Below the pieces are notes generated by a model. That model was not told the DNA's origin and searched no databases. It was given only the letters and a program-made list of their open reading frames with translations. A stretch of 64,000 nt of DNA from JACCZR01 sp963844805 (lineage in GTDB: Bacteria > Actinomycetota > Thermoleophilia > Solirubrobacterales > Thermoleophilaceae), in the NCBI GenBank assembly GCA_963844805.1, contig CAWJPU010000013.1, forward strand, positions 186,001 through 250,000. The letters are read 5' to 3'. The translations under genes and the position numbers were made by a program. Every line of letters starts with the position of its first letter. Positions within the stretch are counted from its first letter, which is position 1. Positions 34,948 through 43,370 of this stretch are shown here, in pieces.

Positions 34948-36340
34948 GGGCCTCTACGGAGGCATGCCCGCGCCCGAGGGGCCGGGCGGCATGGCGCCGC
35001 GGCTGCTCGAGTTCGCCGACGAGCTGCGCTCGGAGGGCATGGCGATCGGGACCTCGGAGCTGCTGGACGCCTTCGCCGCCCTGCGCGAGGTGAGCTGGAC
35101 GTCCCAGGAGGACTTCCGGGAGGCGATGGCCGCCACCCTGGCCAAGTCCCAGGAGGACAGGCGCGTGCTCGACCTGGTGTTCGACCGGTTCTTCTTCCGT
35201 GTCGTGGAGCGGGAGGCGGTCAACCGCGGCGTGAACGAGCAGGACCGGCCCTACGAGGGGACCGGCCCCGACGGGATCGACCTCGACACGCTGCGCGAGC
35301 GCATCCGCCAGGCGATCCAGGCGGGCAACGACGGCGAGATGCGCGACCTGGCGCGGCTGGCCATCGCCGCCTTCGGCCGCCAGGGCGAGGGCTCGGGCGT
35401 GATCGGGGTGGACGTCCAGCGCATCCGCCGCACGCTGGGCCTGCGCACCGAGCACGGGCCCGAGCCCGACCCCGAGGAGGTGCCGCGCGACAGCCTCCAG
35501 CAGTTCGAGCGCCACGTGCGCCGCGAGCTCGAGCGCCAGCAGATCGAGCGCACGCAGTCGCTGCCCCCCTCACGCCCGCTGCGCGAGTTCGACCGCGCGC
35601 TGCCCTCCAACCCTGCTCAGGACCTCGCGCAGGTGCACCGCGTGGTCGCCCAGCTCAAGCGGCGGCTCGCGACCCAGGGCCGCGAGCAGCGCGGACGCAA
35701 GCGCGGCGCCGCGGTGGACGTGCGCCGCACGATGCGCACCTCCCTGCAGACCGGCGGTGTGCCGCTCGAGCTGCGCTACCGCCCGCGGCGCCCGCGGCGG
35801 CCCGAGCTGTTCGTACTGTGCGACGTCTCCACCAGCGTCACCAGCGCCTCGGTCTTCTTCCTCTCGGTGCTGCACGCCCTGCACGACCAGTTCCGCAAGC
35901 TGCGCTCGTTCGTGTTCGTCGAGCGGATCTCCGAGGTGACCGACGTCTTCGAGCGCGAGCGCGACTTCGCCGGGGTGTCACGCGCGATCGCCACGGACGC
36001 GGGCGTGGCGGACGTCAGCGGCTATACCGACTACGGCCGCGTGTGGCAGGAGTTCCTCGAGCGCGTGGTCGACGACCTCGACCCGCGCTCCACGGTGATC
36101 GTGCTCGGGGACGCCCGCACCAACGGCCGCGACGCCAAGGCCAAGGTGTTCGGGCACCTCTCCGAGCGGGCGGGCCGCACCTTCTGGATGAACCCGGAGC
36201 CTCGGCTGTACTGGAACTACGGCGACTCGGTCATGGCCGCTTACGAGCCCTACTGCGACGGGGTGTTCGAGTGCTGGACCACGCGCCAGCTCGAGCACTT
36301 CGTCAACGCCTTGGCGGACGTGACGATCTCAACGGCTTAG
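34913..36340 (+). CDS. VWA (CoxE-like) domain protein
   Basis: 475 residues, intact. The N-terminal helical part (LLEFADELRSEGMAIGTSEL) is followed by a basic linker and a C-terminal von Willebrand A domain with MIDAS elements CDVSTSV and VIVLGDARTNGRD, and FWMNPEPRLYWNYGD. It overlaps the MoxR gene by 35 bases (GTG 34907 is an alternative). The pair is usually linked to CO-dehydrogenase maturation, but no cox genes are present here, so the client is unknown. Confidence 0.87.
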   Translation: MASSGPPAKRAEGLYGGMPAPEGPGGMAPRLLEFADELRSEGMAIGTSELLDAFAALREVSWTSQEDFREAMAATLAKSQEDRRVLDLVFDRFFFRVVEREAVNRGVNEQDRPYEGTGPDGIDLDTLRERIRQAIQAGNDGEMRDLARLAIAAFGRQGEGSGVIGVDVQRIRRTLGLRTEHGPEPDPEEVPRDSLQQFERHVRRELERQQIERTQSLPPSRPLREFDRALPSNPAQDLAQVHRVVAQLKRRLATQGREQRGRKRGAAVDVRRTMRTSLQTGGVPLELRYRPRRPRRPELFVLCDVSTSVTSASVFFLSVLHALHDQFRKLRSFVFVERISEVTDVFERERDFAGVSRAIATDAGVADVSGYTDYGRVWQEFLERVVDDLDPRSTVIVLGDARTNGRDAKAKVFGHLSERAGRTFWMNPEPRLYWNYGDSVMAAYEPYCDGVFECWTTRQLEHFVNALADVTISTA

Positions 36341-37795
36341 AACGCCGCGGCGCACGATGCCTCGCCGGTCCTCGCCGGTGCGGCTGGTGACGCGGATGGC
36401 GATGCGCACGCCTACGCGGAGGCGCCGGCGCAGCGCGCGCGAGGCGCCCTCGTCGATGAGCCGGATCCGGCCGCGGCGGTTGGGGCCGAGCGAGAAGTAG
36501 TCGGTGTTGGCCAGGCGCACGTGGCCGCGGCGGATGGTGGCCGCCCCCGAGCAGCCGCGCGGGCAGCGCACGGCGAGGGTCAGGCGCCGGCGGCGCGGCT
36601 CGGCCACACGTCGCGAGCGCAGCCGGACCGGGCAGTTGACGTAGCTGACCGCATCGGGCCCGCGGGCCACCTCGGTCAGGTGCAGGCCCTGATTGTCGGA
36701 GCAGTCGCGCAGCGCGTAGGCCACCCGGTCCCCATCGAAGTCGAAAGCCGGGACGGGGCCGCCGCCGGGAGCGCGAAAGGAGGGATGGTCGACCCCGCGC
36801 AGCAGCACAAGCGTCCGGCTGTCGATGCCCTGGAGGTCGTGGGCCCGCAGCTCCTGGGCCTCGCCGGTCCCGGTGAACACCGCCGCGCGCCCGCCCGCCA
36901 GGCGCACGCCGTTGGGGCACGGCTGAACGCCGTCGACGCGGTGCTCGGTGGGCTGGGCGACCGAGTACCAGCTCAGGACGCCGCTCTCGCAGCGGTCGTC
37001 GCGCCCGCGGGCCACGACCGCCGCGGTGCCGTCGGACTGGACGTCGACGTCCTCGGGCGCAAGCCCGGCGGGGGTGGGTGCTGCGAACAGCTGCGCCCCG
37101 CTCGCGGTGGAGTACACCGCCAGCTGGTGGTCGCCCGAGGCGAGCCGGCGCAGGACGGCCGCGTGCGGGCCGGCGACGCGCACGAGCAGCAGCCGCGACC
37201 CGGCCGGCTGGGCGCTCTCGACCGTGAGGCCGGAGGCCAGGTTGCGGACGGCCAGCCGCGAGGGGCGCCCGCAGCTCGCCGCGTCGTAGGCGAGGCTGGT
37301 GTCGTCCTGGTCGAGGGGCGGCGGGTCGCCGTCGGTCTGGGCGGGGTCGGCGCCGTCGCAGCCGAAGATCAGCTCGCGCGGCGGGCCGATGGGCCCGGCG
37401 TTCAGCTCGGCGATCTCGCGCTGGTTGGTGCCCGGGCCGCGGTCCAAGCGCGAGCGCAGCAGGGCAATCCGGTCGGCAGACGCGCCGTAGCCCACCGAGG
37501 TCACGCTGCTGAAATCGTCCTCGAACCGGGTGCGCAGGCCGTCCACCCGGGCGATCCGCTCGGGCCGGCCAAAGGCGGCGCGGAACAGCCGGAAGCGGTC
37601 GGGGAAGGTGTCCGAGGTCGGGTCGCAGCCGCCGCGACAGCCCTCCTGCGCCCAGGTGATTCCGCCCCCGGTGAGGGTCGGGCCCTGGGCGAACTGCCAC
37701 GTGGGCTGGGTCACCGCCACGCGGCGCGCATCGGCCGGCGCCGCCGTGAGGGCGAGGGCCAGAGCCGCCAGGGCGATGATCGGCGCTGCGCGCAT
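36329..37795 (-). CDS. Secreted hypothetical protein
   Basis: 488 residues, intact. Signal peptide RAAPIIALAALALALTAAPADA from the ATG at 37795. The mature part has repeating beta-strand blocks (TVESAQPAGSRLLLVRVAG, DVQSDGTAAVVARGRDDRC, HDLQGIDSRTLVLLRGVD) suggesting a beta-propeller-like fold. A C-terminal ARRRLTLAVRCPRGCSGAAT-type domain with paired Cys follows, common in actinobacterial exported proteins. Function unknown. The 3' end overlaps the VWA gene by 12 bases. Confidence 0.6.
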   Translation of the reverse strand: MRAAPIIALAALALALTAAPADARRVAVTQPTWQFAQGPTLTGGGITWAQEGCRGGCDPTSDTFPDRFRLFRAAFGRPERIARVDGLRTRFEDDFSSVTSVGYGASADRIALLRSRLDRGPGTNQREIAELNAGPIGPPRELIFGCDGADPAQTDGDPPPLDQDDTSLAYDAASCGRPSRLAVRNLASGLTVESAQPAGSRLLLVRVAGPHAAVLRRLASGDHQLAVYSTASGAQLFAAPTPAGLAPEDVDVQSDGTAAVVARGRDDRCESGVLSWYSVAQPTEHRVDGVQPCPNGVRLAGGRAAVFTGTGEAQELRAHDLQGIDSRTLVLLRGVDHPSFRAPGGGPVPAFDFDGDRVAYALRDCSDNQGLHLTEVARGPDAVSYVNCPVRLRSRRVAEPRRRRLTLAVRCPRGCSGAATIRRGHVRLANTDYFSLGPNRRGRIRLIDEGASRALRRRLRVGVRIAIRVTSRTGEDRRGIVRRGVLSR

Positions 37796-37845
37796 GCGGA
37801 TGGAACACCGTAGGGCGCAAACCGCTTCGGTTAGGCTTTCCGAAG

Positions 37846-37940
37846 ACAACAGGGGGGCTCGCGGGAAGGCGGGCTGAGAGGGCGTCTCGTACCCGGCGCC
37901 GACCCTCCGAACCTGTGGGGTAATGCCCGCGAAGGGAGCG
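37846..37940 (+). promoter_or_regulatory. TPP riboswitch (THI element)
   Basis: The conserved THI-box core is present: GGCGGGCTGAGAGGG, GACCCTCCGAACCTG, and GGGTAATGCCCGCGAAGGGA. The 3' stem contains the AAGGGA that would serve as ribosome binding site of the next gene, whose ATG begins at 37941, so ligand binding probably blocks translation initiation directly. It controls the following ABC transporter for a thiamine precursor. Confidence 0.93.
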
Positions 37941-38744
37941 ATGAGAGCAGAAGCCGAGGCTCCCCATGTGGAGCCTCTTCTCGAATCGGGGGCCGCCGTC
38001 CGCCTGTCCGGCGTCAGCCGCCGCTTTCGCCTGCGCGGCGCCGAGGTGACGGCGCTGGAGGGCCTGGACCTGTCCGTGGCGCCGGGCGAGGTGGTCGCGG
38101 TGGTGGGGCGCTCGGGCTCGGGCAAGTCCACCCTGCTCGAGCTCGCCGCGGGGCTCCAGGAGCCCGACGCGGGCCGCGTCGAGGCCGGCGGAGCCGCCGA
38201 CGCCCCCGGTCGCCGCCGGGCCTGCGCCTACATGCCCCAGCGCGACCTCCTGCTCCCCTGGCGCGACGGCCTGGGCAACGCCGCGCTGGCGCTCGAGGCG
38301 GCCGGGGTCGGCCGCCGCGACGCGCGCCGGCACGCGGCGCCGCTGTTCGAGCGCTTCGGCCTGGCGGAGTTCGAGCGGGCGCGGCCCGCGGCGCTGTCGG
38401 GCGGCATGCGCCAGCGCGTCGCCTTCCTGCGCACGCTGCTGGCCGGGCGCCCCGTGCTCCTGCTCGACGAGCCCTTCGCCGCCCTGGACGCGATCACCCG
38501 CGCCGACATGCAGGAGTGGCTGGCCGGCGCGCTGGGCGCCGAGCCCCGCACCGTGCTGTTGGTGACCCACGACGTCGAGGAGGCCCTGTTCCTCGCCGAC
38601 CGGGTGGTGATCCTCGGCCCGCGGCCGGGCCGGGTGGTGGCCACCCTGGACGTGCCCGCGGGACGGCCGCGGGCGCGCGCCGAGTTCCTGGCCGGCCCGG
38701 AGGCAGGCGCGCTGCGCGCCACGGCGCTGGAGGCGCTGCGATGA
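37941..38744 (+). CDS. thiZ: ABC transporter ATP-binding protein, thiamine-precursor uptake
   Basis: 267 residues, intact. Walker A VGRSGSGKSTLLE, Q-loop YMPQRDLLLPW, signature LSGGMRQRVAF, Walker B VLLLDEPFAALD, H-loop LLVTHDVEEAL, of the nitrate/taurine/HMP-type ATPase family. ATG 37941 is preferred over the ATG at 37923, which lies inside the riboswitch. The first gene of a three-gene operon under TPP control, hence uptake of a pyrimidine or related precursor. Confidence 0.88.
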   Translation: MRAEAEAPHVEPLLESGAAVRLSGVSRRFRLRGAEVTALEGLDLSVAPGEVVAVVGRSGSGKSTLLELAAGLQEPDAGRVEAGGAADAPGRRRACAYMPQRDLLLPWRDGLGNAALALEAAGVGRRDARRHAAPLFERFGLAEFERARPAALSGGMRQRVAFLRTLLAGRPVLLLDEPFAALDAITRADMQEWLAGALGAEPRTVLLVTHDVEEALFLADRVVILGPRPGRVVATLDVPAGRPRARAEFLAGPEAGALRATALEALR

Positions 38745-39493
38745 GGCGCACGCTGCTCGCGGTGGCGCTCCTGGCCGGCTTCGTGGCCCTGTGGCAGCTG
38801 GTGGCCTCGCTGGCCGCGGTCGACGACCTGACCCTGGCCTCCCCGGTGGAGACCGCGGAGGCGCTGGCCGACAACGCGTCGCTTCTGCTCGGCGACCTGG
38901 GCGTGACCGCCGTCGAGGTGGTTCTCGGGCTGGCCTTGTCGGTGGTGCTGGGCGTCCTGTTCGCCCTCGGCATGCACCTCAGCGGCGCGCTGCGGGAGGC
39001 CGCCTACCCCCTGCTCGTCGCCTCCCAGGCCATCCCGGTCGTGGTGCTGGCGCCGGTGTTCGTGCTCGCCTTCGACTTCGGCCTCGCACCCAAGCTGGCG
39101 ATCGTGGCCCTCGTCTGCTTCTTCCCGGTGACGGTGAACGTGCTCGACGGGCTGCGCTCGGTGGACCGTGAGCAGCTCAAGCTCATGCGCAGCCTGGGCT
39201 TCTCGCGCCTCGGGACGCTGCGCCGCGTGGAGCTGCCGGCCGCGCTGCCCTCGTTCTTCACCGGCCTGAAGGTGGCCGCCACCGTGTCGGTGATCGGCGC
39301 GGTGTTCGGCGAGTGGGCCGAGGCCCAGGAGGGCCTGGGCCGCCGCGTCCTGCTCGACAACAACAACCTGGAGACCCCCCGCGTCTACGCGGGCATCGTC
39401 CTGCTTACCCTGATGGCCGTCGCGCTCTTCGCCCTCGCGGCGCTGGCCGAGCGCGTGGCCTGTCCCTGGAACCGCGAGGAGGCTCGCTCTTGA
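38741..39493 (+). CDS. thiX: ABC transporter permease, thiamine-precursor uptake
   Basis: 250 residues, about six membrane helices. The EAA-type loop is in SVDREQLKLMRSLGFSRLGT, followed by LRRVELPAALPSFFTGLKVA, as in BPD-transport permeases of the SsuC/TauC/ThiX group. The ATG overlaps the ATPase stop (ATGA). The start of the ORF upstream of 38741 is shadow sequence. Confidence 0.88.
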   Translation: MRRTLLAVALLAGFVALWQLVASLAAVDDLTLASPVETAEALADNASLLLGDLGVTAVEVVLGLALSVVLGVLFALGMHLSGALREAAYPLLVASQAIPVVVLAPVFVLAFDFGLAPKLAIVALVCFFPVTVNVLDGLRSVDREQLKLMRSLGFSRLGTLRRVELPAALPSFFTGLKVAATVSVIGAVFGEWAEAQEGLGRRVLLDNNNLETPRVYAGIVLLTLMAVALFALAALAERVACPWNREEARS

Positions 39494-40488
39494 TACGTCG
39501 TCTGCTCCCCCTGGCGCTGCTCGCGGTGCTGATCGCCGGCTGCGGCGAGAAGCAGGACAGCCTGACGCCCTCCGGCGAGAAGCGCTTCGACGTGCTGCTG
39601 GACTTCTTCCCCAACGCCGACCACGCCGGCATCTACGCCGCCCAGGGACAGGGCTACTTCCGCCAGGCGGGGCTGGAGGTGAACATCCGCCAGCCCAGCG
39701 ACCCCGCCACCGTGCTCAAGCAGGTGTCGGCGGGCAAGGTCGACCTGGCCATCTCCTACGAGCCCCAGCTGCTCGCCGCCCGCGATCAGGGTCAGCGCCT
39801 GGTGGCCGTGGCGGCCCTGGTGCAGGAGCCGCTGACCTCGATCATCTCGCTGCCGCGAGCGCGCATCCGCCGTCCCGCCGACCTCGAGGGCAAGTCCGTC
39901 GGCACGGCCGGGATCGACTACCAGACCGCGTTCCTGCGCACCATCGCCCTGGAGGCCGGCGTCGACCCGAAGACGATCAAGCAGCGCAACGTGGGCTTCG
40001 GCCTCCAGCCGGCGTTGCTGTCGCGCAAGGTGGACGCCACCCTGGGCGGGTTCTGGAACTACGAGGGCGTGGACCTGCGGCTCAAGAAGCGCCGCCCGCA
40101 GATCATCCGCGTGGACCGCGCCGGCGTGCCGTCCTACGACGAGCTGGTGCTGGTGGCCAACGAGGACGCGCTGGAGCGCGACGGCGGCCGCATCCGCGCC
40201 TTCCTGGGCGCGCTGGCGCGCGGGACCCGGGACCTGCGGCGCAACCCCGAGACCGGCATCAAGCCGCTGCTGGCCGCCGACAAGGGGCTCGACCCGCGCC
40301 TGCAGCGCGCGTCGCTGAAGGTGACGCTGCCGCTGCTCTCACCGCCGCGCGGGAAGCCCTACGGCTACCAGGACCCGGGCCAGTGGAACCAGTTCGTCGC
40401 CTGGATGAACGAGAACAAGCTGCTGCGCAACACGCCCGACGCGCGCGGGGCCTACACCAACGAGCTACTCCCCGGAGCCGGGCTCTAG
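39490..40488 (+). CDS. thiY: NMT1/THI5-like substrate-binding lipoprotein
   Basis: 332 residues, intact. Lipoprotein signal LPLALLAVLIAGCGE with acylated Cys. The NMT1/THI5-like domain shows FDVLLDFFPNADHAGIYAAQ, GYFRQAGLEVNIRQPSDPAT, KVDLAISYEPQLLAARDQ and GGFWNYEGVDLR; the family binds HMP, formylaminopyrimidine or related pyrimidines. TTG start overlapping the permease stop (TTGA). Its end overlaps convergent msrB by 24 bases. Confidence 0.9.
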   Translation: MIRRLLPLALLAVLIAGCGEKQDSLTPSGEKRFDVLLDFFPNADHAGIYAAQGQGYFRQAGLEVNIRQPSDPATVLKQVSAGKVDLAISYEPQLLAARDQGQRLVAVAALVQEPLTSIISLPRARIRRPADLEGKSVGTAGIDYQTAFLRTIALEAGVDPKTIKQRNVGFGLQPALLSRKVDATLGGFWNYEGVDLRLKKRRPQIIRVDRAGVPSYDELVLVANEDALERDGGRIRAFLGALARGTRDLRRNPETGIKPLLAADKGLDPRLQRASLKVTLPLLSPPRGKPYGYQDPGQWNQFVAWMNENKLLRNTPDARGAYTNELLPGAGL

Positions 40489-40872
40489 GTCCAGCGACAG
40501 CGAGTTGATGCAGTAGCGCTGGCCCGTCGGGCCGGGCCCGTCGTCGAAGACGTGGCCGAGGTGCGACCCGCAGTTCGCGCAGTTCACCTCGGTGCGGACC
40601 ATGAAGTTGCTGCGGTCCTCCTTGAGCTCGACGGCATCGGCCACCGCGGGCTCGGTGAAGCTGGGCCAGCCCGTGCCGGAGTCGAACTTGGAATCGCTGG
40701 AGAACAGCTCGGCGCCGCAGGCGCCGCAGCGGAAGATGCCGTCCTCCTTCGAGTAGGTGTACTCGCCCGAGAACGGCGGCTCGGTGCCGGCCTCGCGGAG
40801 GATGCTGTAGCGCTCCGGCGTGAGCTCCTCGCGCCACTCCTGCTCTGACTTCTGGACCTTGGGCTCGCTCAT
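40465..40872 (-). CDS. msrB: Peptide-methionine (R)-S-oxide reductase
   Basis: 135 residues, intact, canonical single-domain MsrB. Zinc ligands in FRCGACGAELF and VNCANCGSHLGHVFDDG; catalytic Cys in QRYCINSLSLDL; SGTGWPSF substrate loop. Reduces methionine-R-sulfoxide in proteins using thioredoxin. TAGAAT lies seven bases before the ATG, consistent with a leaderless transcript. Confidence 0.96.
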   Translation of the reverse strand: MSEPKVQKSEQEWREELTPERYSILREAGTEPPFSGEYTYSKEDGIFRCGACGAELFSSDSKFDSGTGWPSFTEPAVADAVELKEDRSNFMVRTEVNCANCGSHLGHVFDDGPGPTGQRYCINSLSLDLEPGSGE

Positions 40873-40933
40873 GCCTTCGATTCTAAGACGGCGGGCACGC
40901 CGGCGGCGCCCAGGGACCAGCGCTCCCGCACTG

Positions 40934-40970
40934 TCCTGGATTCGACACCTATGCGGTGCCGAAGTCAGGA
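40934..40970 (-). terminator. Long hairpin between DNA glycosylase and msrB
   Basis: Arms 40934-40949 (TCCTGGATTCGACACC) and 40955-40970 (GGTGCCGAAGTCAGGA) pair over 16 positions with about three mismatches and a five-base loop, 12 bases after the glycosylase stop. Confidence 0.6.
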
Positions 40971-40981
40971 TGGTCTGACCG

Positions 40982-41833
40982 CTACAGCGGCCGGGCCGGC
41001 CAGATCGCGCCGCTCAGCGCGTAGGTGCCCGCCAGGCCCTCGAAGGGGGCGTAGGGCGCGAAGAAGTCCCGCACCTCGGGCTCGGTCGCGCGGCGGCCCA
41101 GGCCGGCCAGCTTGCCCACCAGCTTGATGTAGGCCAGGTCGCCGGCGGGGAGCTTGTCGTCGCGGCCCTGGCCCTCCAGGGCCAGCTTCTCCAGGGTCCA
41201 GGAGCCCACCCCGTTGATGCGGCGCAGCCGGCGCCAGGACAGCTCGGGGTCGGACAGGTCGGCGCGGCCGGTGGCCACCTCGCGTGAGGCCTTGAGCATC
41301 GTGATCGCCCGCTTGGGCGACAGCCCGCAGCGCTCCAGCTCCGCCGGCGAGCGCGAGGCCAGGGTGCCCGCGCTGGGGGCGTCGCGCAACGCCCCGCAGG
41401 CGCTGCGGGGCCCGTGGCGGCGGACCAGCTCCTTCTCGATCTGGACCGCCCGACCGCCCTCGATCAGCTGTTCGCAGATCGCCCAGGCCAGCGCTTCGAA
41501 GGGCTCGGGCCGCCGCCGGGGGCGCAGCCACGGCCGGGCCCGGATGATCGGGCCGAGCAGCGGGTCCCGCCGGAAGGCGCGGTGGAAGTCGGCCAGGTCC
41601 TGGTCCAGGCAGAGGGCGAAGTGCATCCGCTCCAGGCCGGCCCGCGCCGTCTCGCGCGTCTGCGCGGTGGCCCGCATGCGCACCGCGTTGCCGGCGATCC
41701 AGGCGCGGACCTCACAGGGCTCGCCGCCCGGATGCAGGAGGCGCCGGAGGGCGTGGCCGTCGCGGCGCAGCACGCCGTCGCGGCCGCCCCCGGGGAGCCG
41801 GTACGGGCCCCGGGGGACGCAGTCCTGTTCGAG
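40982..41833 (-). CDS. DNA-3-methyladenine glycosylase II-like (AlkA/HhH-GPD)
   Basis: About 283 residues. HhH-GPD signature: LRRINGVGSWTLEKLALEG (hairpin), then DDKLPAGDLAYIKLVGKLAG with the catalytic Asp in GDLAYIK. N-terminal PYRLPGGGRDGVLRR and FHRAFRRDPLLGPIIRARPW match AlkA-type proteins. It excises alkylated bases in base-excision repair. The start is not clear: homology begins around SLEQDCVPRGPYRLP, with no canonical start codon beside it, so an indel near the 5' end is possible. Confidence 0.78.
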   Translation of the reverse strand, partial: LEQDCVPRGPYRLPGGGRDGVLRRDGHALRRLLHPGGEPCEVRAWIAGNAVRMRATAQTRETARAGLERMHFALCLDQDLADFHRAFRRDPLLGPIIRARPWLRPRRRPEPFEALAWAICEQLIEGGRAVQIEKELVRRHGPRSACGALRDAPSAGTLASRSPAELERCGLSPKRAITMLKASREVATGRADLSDPELSWRRLRRINGVGSWTLEKLALEGQGRDDKLPAGDLAYIKLVGKLAGLGRRATEPEVRDFFAPYAPFEGLAGTYALSGAIWPARPL

Positions 41834-41861
41834 TGACCGGTGCGGACCCCGCTCGAGCCTG

Positions 41862-41898
41862 CGGTGCTCGCCCGGCCAATGCTCGGCCTGCGCTCCTC
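41862..41898 (-). repeat. Dispersed intergenic repeat, family 1 (copy 1)
   Basis: On the minus strand this reads GGAGCGCAGGCCGAGCATTG then GCCGGGCGAGCACCG. It matches copies at 48947-48984 and 58874-58911 with few differences. It sits between the glycosylase 5' end and the small membrane gene stop. Confidence 0.7.
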
Positions 41899-41900
41899 GG

Positions 41901-42194
41901 CTATCGGCGGTCGAGCAGGTGGACGTCGACCAGGAACGAGCGGCTGTGGGCGATCTCGAGCTTGTCGCCCCCACGGCGCCGCCGGGAGCGGCGGACCAGC
42001 CGGTTGGGCTTGGGGCGGCGCAGCACCTTCACGATCACAAAGGTGGCCACGCCCAGCAGGAAGCCGCTGGTCGCCGCCGCCACGGCGGGCAGGAGAGAGA
42101 CGTCCTCCCGCCGCTGGAGCTCGGCCGAGCGATCGTCCTCGACGGGCCGCGCGGCCCCCTGCAGCGGGACGAGATCGGTGCTGGGCTCTTCCAA
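41901..42194 (-). CDS. Small single-pass membrane protein
   Basis: 97 residues, intact. An acidic N-terminal region (STDLVPLQGAARPVEDDRSA) is followed by one membrane helix (AVAAATSGFLLGVATFVIV) and a very basic tail (RRPKPNRLVRRSRRRRGG) ending SRSFLVDVHLLDRR. TTG start with TAGACT nine bases upstream. No family recognised. Confidence 0.6.
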   Translation of the reverse strand: MEEPSTDLVPLQGAARPVEDDRSAELQRREDVSLLPAVAAATSGFLLGVATFVIVKVLRRPKPNRLVRRSRRRRGGDKLEIAHSRSFLVDVHLLDRR

Positions 42195-42229
42195 GGTCGG
42201 GCGAGTCTACTGCGCCGCGCGGCGGTGTC

Positions 42230-43352
42230 CTAGAGCTCCCGGTCGTAGACGCGGTAGCGCTTGACGATCTGCCCGCCCATGGCCTCCATGCCGCGGTTCA
42301 TCGCCTCGTTGGTCTCGAGGATCCACCCCATCTCGCCCCCGGTCTGTGGCGTCTGGGCGGCCATGTCGAAGTGCTCGGCGTACAGCCCCGCGGCCACGCC
42401 GGTGTGCTGGTACTCGGGCTTGACGCCGAGGAAGCCCACCCGCACGCGGTCGACGGTCTTGGCCTTGCGCAGGAAGTGCCACCAGCCGAGGGGCAGCAGC
42501 GAGCCGTTCATCTTGCGCAGCACCTGGTTGACGTCGGGCACGGTGATCGCCATCCCCACCGTCTCGCCGTCCTTCTCGGCCACCATGAACCAGTGCTTGT
42601 CGAAGACGAGCTGGAGCTCGGCCCAATAGCCGTCGAGGTCCTTCTTCGAGTACGGGACGAAGCCCCAGTTGTCGGCCCAGGCCGCGTTGTAGACCTCGGC
42701 GAAGGCGTCGAGGTCCTTGCGCAGCCGGCGCCGGCTCATCTTGCGGATGGTGATCCCGTGCTCGGGCTCGAGCTTCTCGGCCATGTCGAAGATCACCGGC
42801 AGCACCTTCGTCGCGGTCGGCCACCATCAGGTGCCACATGAGGAGGTCGATCGCCTTGCCGAAGCCGGCCTCCTCGATGCGCTGGGCGTAGTAGGGCGGC
42901 TGCCAGGGCTGGCGCACCATCGGGTCGAGCTCGAAGCCCTCGACCAGGATCCCGACCTCGTCGTTCATCGTGAAGTCCATCGGCCCGACGATCCGGTCGC
43001 GGCCCTTGGAGCGCAGCCACTCGCTCGCGGCCTCGAACAGGGCGGAGCAGACCTCGGCGTCGTCGACCATCTCCAGGAAGCCGAACAGGCCCCAGCGGTT
43101 GTCCTGGTGGCGGTTGAAGGCGTGGTCGACCTGGGCGCTGATCCGCCCGCACACGCGCCCGTTGCGCCGGGCCAGGAACAGCTCCGCCTCGCCCCGCTCG
43201 AAGAACACGTTGAAGTGCTTGGACAGGTGCAGGTAGCGCTCCAGCTTCAGCGGGGGGACCCACTGGGGAGCGTTAGAGTGCAGGTGGAAGGGAAGCTCGA
43301 CGAACGCCCGCAGGTCGCGTCGCCCGCGCACGGGTGTCACCTCGACCGACAC
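42230..43352 (-). CDS. Large GNAT-superfamily protein, frameshifted
   Basis: About 373 residues with one indel near 42815. N-terminal blocks: LRAFVELPFHLHSNAPQWVP, then FFERGEAELFLARRNGRVCG, RWGLFGFLEMVDD, RIVGPMDFTMNDEVGILVEG, YYAQRIEEAGFGKAIDLL. The C-terminal half has FMVAEKDGETVGMAITVPDV and VGFLGVKPEYQHTGVAAGLY, an acetyl-CoA-type loop. This is the two-lobed GNAT type with unknown acyl donor. GTG 43352 follows TAGGGT by eight bases. Divergent from a serine-palmitoyltransferase-like gene 19 bases away, suggesting a shared acyl-lipid pathway. Confidence 0.72.
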
Positions 43353-43370
43353 GGCGGCGGACCCTACTCC

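Noticed and set aside
34042..36340. MoxR/VWA pair as part of a CO dehydrogenase locus
   Set aside because: No coxMSL or other maturation genes are adjacent; the pair alone is common in unrelated contexts.
37923..37940. ATG at 37923 as the start of the thiamine-transporter ATPase
   Set aside because: It lies within the conserved GGTAATGCC of the TPP aptamer; the ATG at 37941 has the AAGGGA binding site.
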